Source: Macrotrachela quadricornifera
Lineage: Eukaryota > Rotifera > Eurotatoria > Philodinida > Philodinidae
Length of the DNA stretch: 64,000 bases
Direction: 5' to 3'
Assembly: GCA_022393335.1 (NCBI GenBank)
Contig: JAJEKB010021191.1
Location: 1,655,068 to 1,719,067, forward strand
Shown here: in pieces, positions 13,052 through 23,943 of the stretch
How positions within the stretch are numbered: the stretch's first letter is position 1
Layout: each line of letters begins with the position of its first letter
Notes under the pieces: generated by a model
Databases searched by the model: none
Seen by the model: the letters and a program-made list of their open reading frames with translations, nothing else
What the model was told of the DNA's origin: nothing
Position numbers and translations under genes: made by a program

Positions 13052-14412
13052 ATTCTCCGACTCTCGAGAATGCGTATCTATATTTTCTCTTTTATTAGAA
13101 GCAAATTAAATGTGAGAGGTGAAAGTGATACTACCATTTTCATTTTACTTTTTAAACGTGCCTGTCTATAAAGACGCATTGGAAATATATTTCTTTCTTT
13201 TACAACCCAAAGAACAAAAGAAAAATGTGTCAAGAACAGTAACGAGCAGCCTTTCGAAGGGTATATTTCATAGCTATTTCAGTAGCACATGATCTTTCTC
13301 TTCCTCTATTTCTTATTTTCTCTCTCGGAACGAGACACAGTGAGTAGTTAATTCAAGGTTAAGCATCGTCACTTCGTTTCCTTTCTTTTCCCTAGGAAAT
13401 AAAAAAAAGACTACTTCTGCTCGGAGAATTTGTAAGGAGCAGCATCGGTTAACTTTCGAATGCTTGAAATCCAGACTTCTATTTCGGTAGAGTAGCACGT
13501 TGAAGGAATTGCAGTTGCCTTAAAAATGCATACTTGCGTATTTTTTTCTATCATTCTGTACTAAGTCAATATGTGTTAGCGATTTCCTACCTCATCGGAA
13601 AGAAAATCTACAGTAAGTGTCCTAAAATAAAGTATTCGGTTCGACGTCGCTAGAAACAGATAACTACTTTAGATAGGTTCGTATCTCAGTGAAATCGACG
13701 ACAGGTAGATAAGAATCGTTGAGTATGTTTTTTGTTTATATCAACCTGAAACCTGATGCAAGTTCTCTTTTTGAGGCACGATACCGATGTCGCGACTCAG
13801 TCGAATTCTAAAATAAACTCTAGTAAAAGTTGCTTGAATCCCTAGGAAAAAGGCTTCGAAGAATCCGCGAATATAACTAGTGAAAAACTGAATAAAATCG
13901 AGATATGCTTACGTCCATATCTCATCTCTATTTGATTAACACTTCCTTCTAATAAGTTGGATTTTGTATATTCATACTTCGATTTTTATTTCTAAGGACA
14001 GTTTGGTCTATATTCTCATGAAGTTTCTTTTAAGCCATTTCAACAGTGATAGAAAAATGATTCTAGTTTTTTCATCGTTGAAACACCCTTAGACTCTCTA
14101 TTTTCGACCAAAGGACTAGTATTATTTTTTTTCATGACAATCACTAACAACAATATCATTAGAAACAGTATGTGTAGAATGAATTCAAATAAGACGTCTT
14201 TAAATAGGCTTTTTTTTTCGTTGTGTAAACAGACGATATAAAATGAAAAGAATTGAATATTTTTTCTGACTGTAAAACAAAACTTTATTCTGTTTTTCTT
14301 TGTTGTATTTTTATCCAGTAAATTTTTTTCCGGCAAAATGAGAGGACGAGAGTGGATAAGGCCATTTTGTGGCCCCCGTTAGAATGCATTTATTTCTGTT
14401 GTATTTGAATAA
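13052..14412. other. Intergenic, nothing recognised
   Basis: About 1.4 kb of AT-rich DNA. The open frames at 13313-13498 and 14040-14541 (minus) have no recognisable domain. Confidence 0.4.
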
Positions 14413-15095
14413 GAGATGATTTCTGATCATTTTTTTCAACTTTGTTCCGCGAAAACCGACATTCACCATTTTCGTGCCTGTGGTCCCCTTCCAGGTATCA
14501 TTACGTGTGCTGATTACGAATATCATAGTAAGAGCTTTCAAAACACCTTTATTCCTTATATAGTCCTGACCATTCTTTTAACCTCATTTTTGCTTGTCGA
14601 ATCGCTTATGAAATTGAAACTCACTGATATTTCATGAAAAATAGCTTGTCTAACTCAGAATTTTGAGCTCTCCACGAATCTGAGCTTTTTACGTCAAAAA
14701 AAATTAATCTCTAAGAAAAGCCGGCGATTTAGGAGCCCGAATTAGCCACTTTGCCTATATAGATTTTTTTTCCTCTACAGAATTTTTTATGAAGTTAAGC
14801 TGGCCGCAACGTCAAACTTTTTATTTTTAAAATCACCAATCGATAGAGCTCAAAAAGCTACCTATACGGTCAAAATTTGATGTTGCAGCCAGCTTAAATT
14901 CATAAGAAATCCTGTAGAGAAAAATAGTCTATATAGGCAAAGCGACTGATTTGGGCCTCTAAATCGCCCGTTTTTCTTAGAGATTAAATTTTTTTGGCGT
15001 AAAATGCTCAGATTAGTGGAGAGTTCAAAGTTCTGCATTAGACAAGTGAATATCGGTTTTCACGGAATAAAGTTGAAAAAAAGTGATCAAAAATG
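14413..15095. mobile_element. Foldback element with an interrupted left arm
   Basis: The right arm (about 14860-15095) is the inverted copy of two separated left pieces, 14413-14466 and 14646-14835. Matching landmarks are TTCAACTTTGTTCCGCGAAA on the left against TTCAACTTTATTCCGTGAAA, and AATCTCTAAGAAAA in both arms. Also paired are CTTTGCCTATATAGA and AAGCTGGC(C/T)GCAAC. The left arm carries 179 extra bases (14467-14645) placed exactly between ATTCAC and TTGTCT, which are contiguous in the right arm. No transposase is present. Confidence 0.75.
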
Positions 15096-15191
15096 GTTGA
15101 CACATCAAAGTTTCATTGAAAATCACTATTAATTTTAGAAAAAACGCTTCTAATTCGAATTTAGTTTTATCATTTAAAAGTGTATTCCTGG

Positions 15192-18113
15192 ATGGCATCG
15201 AATAATAATCGATCTTTTGTATCAAATGAAGGAACTAATCAAAACTCATTCGGTCGAAAAGAACATTTATATACCAATCATTTTACATGTTCCTTGCATG
15301 ATAATATTTTACTTTATCAATATGATATAGCAGTAGAAGAATCCGATGGAAGATCTCAGAATTGGATCGAATGTGAAAATCGTTGGCGATGTACTCAAGT
15401 GTTGAAATCATTGACAGGAAATAATCAATTAGAACCGAATGTTTTTGTTTGGTACGATAATGAAAAAACTTTATTTAGTACATCAGAGTTATCAACACCA
15501 ATGTTGATATCTGGTTATAATCGTCGATATCGACTGAATATTAAATCATTATCTAATCAACGATCAACAAATGATATTAATAATTATATTAATGGTCGAA
15601 CAAATGTATTTCCATACGATACAGTTCGTACAATTGAAGCTCTTTTGAAAGGTTCACTTCAAGATCGAGTTCGAATTGTTAGAAATAACTTTTATTTTCT
15701 TGATGAAGATGATTCTAATGAATCATATGGTTTTAAGCAACGGTATGGTTTCAATCAAGAATTAAATCTTTCGTCTGTTGGATTAACATTAAATATTCAA
15801 ACGAAGTGTACTGTATTTTATTCTGATATTTCTTTACTTGAATTTATTCATAAACAAATTCGTTCTGATCGAATGCCAACTGATAATGATTATAAAAAAC
15901 TTACACGTATATTGAAAAATTGTTCGATTGTTACAGATGAACCACATTGGAAAACAAAATATCGATTTGAAAAATTTGATTATCGACGAGTATATGAAAT
16001 TCAACTTGAATCAGGTGAATTATTGATTGATTATTATCGTAATGTGAAAAATCTAACATTAATAAAAATAAATTATCCATGTATTCAAGTTCATTCACAA
16101 AATAATCCTACTACAATTCATTATTTACCATTGGAAGTTTGTCGAATTAAAGACTGGCAAATTTGTCATGAACCAGTAAGTTTTCCACTTACATACGTTA
16201 AACTATAATACATATATATATTTATTCTAGTCGCTTTGTGTTCCAGAAGCCGAAAGATATATTCCAACACCGGAAGAATGTTATAATGAAATTATGGATA
16301 CACTTCATGGTTGTCATTATAACACCAATTCACTCTGTCAAGTTGTTGGTTTTCATGTTGATAATGAAGAAATGTTAGATTTTGATGCTCGAATTTTAGT
16401 TCTACCTACTATAAAAACAGGCATAGCTTATTGGGCTGGAATTGAAGAAGGTGAGATTCATCTTGGCGGAGGTGTATATATGCATAAATTAATATCAAAT
16501 TTGACGATTACATATTTTGGTACAAATTATAATCAAAATAGAGATAATATTCGACAATTCATAGATATATTGGTTGAGGTAAATTTAATTCTTTGTTAAT
16601 AAACGTATAAGTGAAGTTCTTTATTCAGATGATGGAGAGTTACAATCTTTATTGTTCAGGCCATAAAGAAGACTATATAGAACCTATTGCAGAACATATC
16701 GATGAATATTTTCGTTCGATGAGTGAAGAAAAATGTCAATTTATGATTTGTCTTATGGATAGAAAAGATGAAGAGGAACTGACAAAACTTCGAGTGAATA
16801 TCAAACGATGTGGTACATTAGTATACGGTAATTCTCTATTGTCATTCAATTTAAAATTCTCATCAATATTTTTTTAGGTATCATGACTCAATGTGTCAAT
16901 TTTTCTGAAATTCTATCTGAAGAAAAGTCTGCAAAAGATTATTGTAGAAATTTAATTCGAAAAATCAATTTTAAAAATGGAGGTATTAATATTAAATTAG
17001 ATTTCAGTGATTTTTGGAGAAATAAAAAATCTCCAAATGATTCATATATGTATTTTGGTGCTGTTCTAACATCTTCAACAGGTGTTTCTCGTCAATATTC
17101 TACTCTTGCAGGTATAGAAGTTTGTTTTTATTTATCAGAGATTAATGTACACTTTTCATTTTTAGCAATTGTTGGTTCAGGCAATGATTCTTGTTCAACT
17201 ACAGCTGCACGTGTTTGTAAACAATATCCAAAGGAAGATTTTTCTTCGATAGAAACAATTGCTGGAATGACAAGAATGATTGAACAATTATTGAATTATA
17301 ATTATGAAATCAGTCAACGTTTCCCCACAAAGATTGTCTTCTATAGAGATGGTGAAATCTTTTCTCAATTAATCTTTTTTTATTTTCTTCATAAGAAATT
17401 TCTTTAGGAAATGGAGATGAACCATTCACAAAAATTCGTCAAGTCGAAATACCAGCTATTCGTCAGGCATTTGATAGTAAGTTCTTGATTCGTTATTATT
17501 CACAAAGAATATGAGTTTATTATTCACTAGAAATATATGGTGATCAAATGAACCATCCTCTTTTGACGTTCATTGTTGTTAAAAGACGACATAATACACG
17601 ATTTTTTACTTATAAACCTATGGATAATGAATTGGATAGAACATCCGAAGAGACCAATAATATGCCAATTGGTTGTGTTATTGATACAACGATTGTTCAT
17701 CGTGATCAACATAATTTCTACTTAAATTCACATAATAGTCTTCTAGGTATGAATCATCCGCCATTTTATCATGTTCTTTTGGATGAAATTGGTTTCACAT
17801 CTGATGAATTACAATTATTAACCTATCATCTGTGTTATACGGATCCTCGATCATCAGCTTCGGAATCAGTTCCATCTGTTCTTCATCAAGCAGAAGTAGC
17901 TGCATACAATGCTCGAGATCTTTTTTATAGTGCTCATGAGTAAGTCAAGAATAACAGGGAAAATAAAAATTTGATTTTAATTAATATTTTAGTTCATCAA
18001 TTATCGATATTGCCGAACGAAATCGAATACTTCAAGATTCTACTTCTAATGATTGTGATTATGAATTTCTTCAAGTTCATGAAAATCTTCGAAATAAACC
18101 TGTGCTTGCATAG
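15192..18113 (+). CDS. Argonaute family protein, slicer site altered
   Basis: Eight exons (15192-16175, 16231-16578, 16629-16827, 16878-17111, 17166-17351, 17408-17476, 17531-17939, 17993-18113) join in frame to 849 aa, the usual Argonaute length. Order: ArgoN (YDIAVEE, RWRCTQVLK), linker 1, PAZ (about 200-325, YLPLEVCRIKDWQ), linker 2, MID (GIMTQCV, KINFKNGGIN) and PIWI (IVFYRDG, FTSDELQLLTYHLC). It would bind small guide RNAs. Against human AGO2, the first PIWI catalytic Asp (GADVTHP) is Val573 here (GAVLTSS), the second Asp is kept (Asp650), and the His is Glu795 (AEVAAYNAR). Cleavage therefore looks lost. In the MID 5'-phosphate pocket the Gln and Lys residues are kept (Lys503, Gln515, Lys539, Lys543), but the stacking Tyr appears to be Arg499. 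ATG at 15192 is the first in frame. A broken copy of its 3' half lies at 60.2 kb. Confidence 0.92.
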
Positions 18114-18236
18114 TCTTATTTCAGAATGAAACTTTGTTTATTTTAATCAAGTGTAGTTTTTACAATAATATATTTTAAAATAGAGTGAAATTGATTAAGA
18201 AAGATGATATGTTCATTTGTTATTTAATATAACATC

Positions 18237-18309
18237 GGCTTTGTGGCCTAATGGCTAAGGCGTCTGACTTCGGATCAGAAGATTGCAGGTTCGAATCCTG
18301 CCAGAGTCG
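18237..18309 (+). tRNA. tRNA-Arg (anticodon TCG)
   Basis: 73 nt cloverleaf. The acceptor GGCTTTG pairs with CAGAGTC (two G-U pairs), the anticodon stem TCTGA/TCAGA encloses CTTCGGA, and the T arm is GCAGG-TTCGAAT-CCTGC. A poly-T terminator follows (TTTTTTTTT from 18316). An identical gene is at 61429. Confidence 0.95.
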
Positions 18310-18353
18310 TTCATCTTTTTTTTTCTTTAATTAAACATATTTATTTAAATCTA

Positions 18354-18565
18354 ACCTACGGCGCGAAAGTCTTAGCACAAGGTGTTCGTTCACTTTTTGT
18401 CTATTTAAAATCAACTTCTTATTATCAAGAGTTAAAGCAGGTATTTAGAGTCAGAATTCAATGCTCTTTCCAAATATATACTCAGAATTTTTTCCTTCGG
18501 TATAGATGATTAGCTGTGAGCAGAAATCAATGAACGCTTTGTGCCAAGACTTTCGCGCCGTAGGT
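18354..18565. mobile_element. Tc1/mariner-type MITE
   Basis: A 212-bp non-coding element with ~26-bp inverted ends (ACCTACGGCGCGAAAGTCTT at the left, reverse complement at 18540-18565, one mismatch near the inner end). It is flanked by TA on both sides (18352-18353 and 18566-18567), the target duplication of Tc1/mariner elements. It sits between two tRNA-Arg genes. Confidence 0.8.
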
Positions 18566-18599
18566 TATATTGTTTTGATTGTGTTCATGATGATATGTG

Positions 18600-18672
18600 G
18601 GCCTTGTGGCCTAATGGTTAAGGCGTCCGACTTCGAATCGGAAGATTGCAGGTTCGACTCCTGCCAGGGTCG
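18600..18672 (+). tRNA. tRNA-Arg (anticodon TCG), second isodecoder
   Basis: 73 nt. The acceptor GGCCTTG pairs with CAGGGTC, the anticodon stem TCCGA/TCGGA encloses CTTCGAA, and the T arm is GCAGG-TTCGACT-CCTGC. T-rich sequence follows. Its 3' end GCCAGGGTCG plus CCA equals the primer-binding site of the LTR element at 54201-54213, which the other two tRNA-Arg genes here (GCCAGAGTCG) do not match exactly. Confidence 0.94.
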
Positions 18673-19898
18673 TTTATCTTTTTTTCTTTTCTTCTATGGA
18701 ACGATACTTTTATGTAATACAATTTCCATCTCTTTTTGATAGGAAAAAAAACTTTTAAAACAATCTTATTTTTATTTTTGTAAGATTCAATTACATCGAT
18801 CATTATTTGTTTCAAATAAAACTGAAAATGATTCTTTAGGCTGAATATTAATTGGAATATTTGTCGTCCAAATCGAAATAGAATTCGATTAACACAACAT
18901 ACTTTTCTTGAGAGAGAAAAACTAGCGAGAGATATTCTCTGAATTACTATTGACCAATCCAGTGGACAGAGAAGAGGATCGAGAAAAGAAAAGGAAGGTC
19001 GTAGTAAGAGATGCCGCTGTCTATGGGTAAACAAAAAACTCATTGCTTCGAATAAGTATTTTTTGTCTTTAGTGATATTTTTAACCTCAAGTTTTAATGA
19101 AACTTATGACGAAATATTATTTGATCAAAAAATTGTCAAATAATGGAATGCCATTATCGCTAAGTGTAAAGGATAAAACAATTATCATTCTATTTTAAGA
19201 TTATTAAAAAGATTCTATACATCTGATCATGATGATCAAAGTAATCGATTAAATTGAGTAAGAATAAATTCATTCCAATCGAATCTTTTATATTCGATAA
19301 AATGTCAAATAATTCTTCAAAATCAATACTTTGTCAAAACGTAAATTCGAACTTTTAATCCTGATGAATATTCTATAGAAGGGTTATTACATTCCCTGAA
19401 GCGTCTTTTTAGAATGACCAAATGGCATCGTTGTTGCCGAAATTTTGTTAAATTCAGCAACACCAAAAAGTAAACTTATAATTATTCTAGCTTCATTCGA
19501 AATGATAGTCGTAAGTAACTTCGAATTATCTTGTAATCTGAATATTTTTACAAAAAGCTCGCGAAAAGGTACTAAATAAGAGGACGCAATTGCTTCGAGA
19601 TATTGAACTAACTACGCATATTTGCATCCATACTTGCAAAAAGCCCGCATACATGTTGTTTAGAGAAGTTTTAAACAACTTGTTAAAATATGTTCCCATT
19701 TTGTTTCATAAAGCTTTCTAAAATGATATAGAAAAATGAACTTTGATATAATGACAATAATATATTTATTATTATTTGGACAATTACAAAAAAAATTAGG
19801 AAATGGTTCAGTTTATTGCGAGAATAAGTAGTATATGGGTATGCATAGTATAATTAAAATATAAGTACAACTGTAAAGTTATGCTCGTTTGTCTGTTG
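18673..19898. other. Intergenic
   Basis: Up to about 18905 the sequence resembles the region after the third tRNA-Arg (61640-61795), marking the end of the duplication. Beyond that nothing is recognised. The minus open frame at 18618-19043 runs through the tRNA and is not a gene. Confidence 0.45.
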
Positions 19899-20111
19899 TT
19901 AACCAGTTCCGTTTTCATTTTTTTTGAATCCTACGCAACGACAATCATTATTTGGTCGAATACCAAAATTCTGGCAGTAACCACGGCTTGCGTGACATCC
20001 AAAGTCGTTGCATCCACCCCAGCCGCTTCCCCAACAACCTCCAGCGGAAAAAACTATTGATGTATAGCAAACTAATATTACGAGTACAACAAAAAATATT
20101 CTCGAATACAT
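19899..20111 (-). CDS. Small secreted cysteine-rich peptide
   Basis: A single-exon 70-aa protein. Residues 1-22 are a clear signal peptide (hydrophobic core FFVVLVILVCYTSIVFS). The mature ~45 residues hold six cysteines spaced C-x7-C-x4-C-x6-C-x10-C-x-C, Gly/Trp-rich at the front, and finish with a basic tail (GFKKNENGTG). The closing CxC after Pro-Asn-Asn recalls invertebrate antimicrobial peptides such as macins or CS-alpha-beta defensins, but the second pair is Cx4C, not the Cx3C of CS-alpha-beta. I therefore do not assign a family. The role could be antimicrobial, structural or signalling. It stands alone with no partner gene nearby. Confidence 0.65.
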   Translation of the reverse strand: MYSRIFFVVLVILVCYTSIVFSAGGCWGSGWGGCNDFGCHASRGYCQNFGIRPNNDCRCVGFKKNENGTG

Positions 20112-23100
20112 TGTGATTGACGAAATAGTTCTGTATTTAGAAAGGAAGAAATCGATGAGAATATATAGGGTTCACTTTCAGAAATTAATCTTTATGCCAC
20201 TTAAAGGTAGAAAAATCATAAATATACTACGCAATATACAACTATACTTCCAGATTCTATGCTTTAGAGTACAGGTATTCATACATAAAAATAAACTCGG
20301 TAAGTATTATAAAGAAATGGCGTCAGAATGATGTATACTGACAAAGTATATTAATATTTCATTACAAGTGTGTACATACTCGATGAAGTACAGAAGAGAA
20401 AATATATACCTTTGAAATGATGATTTGCATATGAATCATTGATTAGAATCTGAAAAGAATATTCGAATACGCATATCTTCATTTCTAATTTTAATATGGC
20501 CGTATAGTACAAAGAAAGTTGAATAGTTTCTATTTATATCTTGAATGAATCGTGACTTTTAAAGTTTAGTTCATATTCTCTGTTGAAATAGATGTTATCG
20601 TTGTGCACAAATCAAATCGATTAATGCGATGAATTTAACCCGAAGAGTGAACGTTTTCTTCAAGGAAGCAAAACAAGATAGTTATACAAAAGATCATGTA
20701 TTTTATTTGACTTGTGGATGAAACGCCATCGATAAGAATACGATAACTATATTCGTAGTTGAAGCATCTCACTCAGTAGATAAGATTGGAAAAATAATCC
20801 GTTATAAACTAACGCAAATCGAACTCTCCATATCTTTCTACCTGGTTGGTTGCATCACTGAATAAGCGGTCGGATCTTATCTGCTGTGAAATCAAATACA
20901 CCCATAAGAAAATTTGCTATGTTGTTGTGTATGAGTGGCTTTTTATGCAATTCAAACTTTTCTTACTATCTTGCTTAGCTCTTGATATGTTTTGATAGGT
21001 GCTTTGACAAGACAAAGAGTCTCGTCAGTTACCTAAATTTTTAAATATTTAATTCCGAAAAACTGAAGTAAAAGCTACCAAGATAAGGAGCATACCACGA
21101 CTAGTTTCATTCTTAGTCAATTAGATATATAAAATAATTCCTAATAAATCAAATGAATTATATATAAAGTATAAAAGAAAAAAAAATAAGATATTCAAAG
21201 TATCACACTCGAATTGTTGTTGTAATCAGTGATTGGTGATATGTATGTGAATTGCAGGATTTCTTGCCATTTTAGATATTTTGACAAATAGGAGTCTTAT
21301 TTGCAATAGGGCTGCACATTCGCTATTACCTTCATTTTCACTTATTATGGTAATGGTAAATGTAACTAATATTGAAACGCAACAAATAGTGAAAAAGTAA
21401 AACGATGCCAGCTAACTAACCGAGAATAGTAATCAAAAGAACACTATAAATCAAAAACATAATGGCAGCTAAAAGAGGAAAGTGGTTGGGATTAAGTAAT
21501 CAAAAATAATATGAAAGAAATATGTTTCTTAAAATTGGAAAAAGAATGAATGGAGCGCATTGCTCGAAGTTAATATACTAAAGAGTGTCTCATTAATAGT
21601 TACACTTTTAACTTTCAAAATGGACAAAATTTTGAGTGACCAAATCTCGACTGTACGGAAAAGATAATTTGTTTTGATACAGAATGAGTTCATTTTTTAT
21701 TATTTCATCTTTTCATCACCTGAAATACTTTCTCAAAAGAAAAGCAAAATGTACCAGAATATGCAACATGAAAAACTGTACAGTCTACAAAGTAACGCCT
21801 ATTTTAATTATATACTTTTTGTTTAAGCTGCAGACAGTTCAAACTTCAAGTGAAATTTTTTCCGCTTTTTTTCACCATCCGATATAGTTTGAGCTGTCGA
21901 TTATGAAAATTTAAGTTTTAGCCTTAGCAAATATCTACTTTAGCCATTCATTATGCCTCACCCGTTAAATATTATATGAAAACGAATATCTAGTGGCTTT
22001 CATACTTAAATATTGACTGAATCCTGTATAATATATACATATCTCATGATCTTGTGCATCTGCGTGCTCCATGATTTAAGGTAGATCGACGATCATTTTA
22101 TTCAACATCGATTATTCTATCAGAGACAATGTCTTTCATAGAGCACTAGTTACCAGAATTCTAAAAGCATGAGCACCAACATTAACCATCATCAATAGTA
22201 CGTATAAGCATTTCTGGAAAATCGATTTGAATTTAGAAACATAATACTGGTCACCGCCTTGTATGACACATAATTAATCTCAATTCTATAAAAATTATAC
22301 GTTATAACACTGTGGATGGTCATCTACAAGTATTTTAATGTTCAAAAATATGTCCTTGAACATCTTTTTTCTTCATCTGCACATAAGATTGCTCCTTGTA
22401 TGATTATAGAAAAATCTTTTTAACTGTTTAAAATATACAAATTTGACTGAAATCCAAAAGGATAATCATCCGAGCCATGGAAAGATCAAACTCACAATCA
22501 CCTTGATTTTGTTAATTTTAGGAGACTTTTTAAATAGTCTGGAACCAAAACTATAATTTATTTTTCTTGCTCAACACTCAATTGTTAGCAGATCTCTCGA
22601 TGTGATATTTATCTGTTCAATGAACTGCGGTTAATAATTTCAAATAACAGTTGTGGCTTTTTTTGCCTAATTTAGGAGTTTCTCTATGCTTATTATCTCT
22701 CAACTAATGACTTGTCGATGTCAATTACTTGTCATCAATTCAGTTTCTCTGTATTTAAACTCTTGAATGAATTTTTAGTTTGATTCAATGTTGTAAGTCG
22801 TGACATTAACAAAATTAAACCAGGTCACTTTCTTTACCTATTTTTTTTGTCATATTGATTCACGCACAATAAGAAACGATTGTTTGATATATATTGACAA
22901 AAATTCCAATTATTTCAATCCTAGAGTCCATGTCATATTCCAGTGATACTATCACTAAGATTTTGATCCCGATTAAGTATTATTTTGTTCAAGTTTACTT
23001 CTATCGATTCTTAAAATAAAGGAATATCAAAGGAGACAAATAACTCTATGTTACTTCTATAGAAAATAAATTTGCATTCTTTCGCATCTATGGCGCATCG

Positions 23101-23943
23101 TCGATGACGTAGTGCGTGCATGTATTTAACTATCAATGTTTTTTTTTATTCGTCGTAATAACACGAAACGTAAAAGAACGCAAAAAATAATAGAAAGAAT
23201 ACTGAAAGAATGAAATACATGTGACAGTTAGTGCATGCATGAAGAAAAAATCTTTAGGTTATAAGAATAGTTTACTCCATTCATTCATGTAGACAAGCAT
23301 TAGTTAGATAAAAACCAAGTGGTTTTGTGAAGGATAAATACGAAACAAAATCGGTTATAAGCACACACAACATATTTCGTGCATTCTAGTATTATATAGC
23401 AAGTAAGTAAATTTAATTTTCAATATTATGATACTATAAATGGTTACAAATTGACGAATGTGAGATTGTGCTAAAAATATACTTCAACACGTTACTGCAA
23501 TTTTATTTTAATAGAGTAATAGTATAAATAAGACGTCTGATATAAAAAAAATCTTTCATAGCAACCAAAGAGTTAACTGATTACAATTTTATTGATTATG
23601 CCGATAAGTAAATATGGAGGATTTCACAATCCTTTTAATCTTTTCATTCAGTACATTCATGACAATTGATCAAATTTGTCTTTGTTGGATCTAACTAGAT
23701 AACGGTATTATATACACTGATAAAAAAAAAACTTCGAGATTAACGTTTATTACTTTTATGGATTGAGTTCTAAACTAGAAAAATTTCACTGAATTATACA
23801 TAAGAAAAAGGAAGAAAAAAACGACACGTGGTAATTTTTATTGAAATCGTATTCGAGAGTATAATATAAGATGACTTTTATATTTCTCAATTTTGAATAA
23901 CAAATATTATTTTTCATAATTTACTTGCAGAATTTATATTCCA
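20112..23943. other. Gene-poor intergenic region upstream of the F-box/LRR gene
   Basis: I find no supported gene in 3.8 kb. Just before the F-box start an acceptor-like CTTGCAG ends at 23931. It could close a 5'-UTR intron (a donor-like GCAAGTAAGT lies at about 23399) or be a trans-splice acceptor, since bdelloids add spliced leaders. Confidence 0.4.

Larger units (their letters stand above)
16963..18905 (+). repeat. Segmental duplication, copy 1 (Argonaute 3' half plus tRNA-Arg)
   Basis: This stretch is repeated in the same orientation at about 60194-61795. It spans PIWI exons 4-8, the spacer, the tRNA-Arg and some sequence beyond. Copy 1 additionally contains a 212-bp MITE and a second tRNA-Arg that copy 2 lacks. 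Confidence 0.85.

Noticed and set aside
18618..19043. 141-aa minus frame
   Set aside because: It reads antisense through a tRNA gene.
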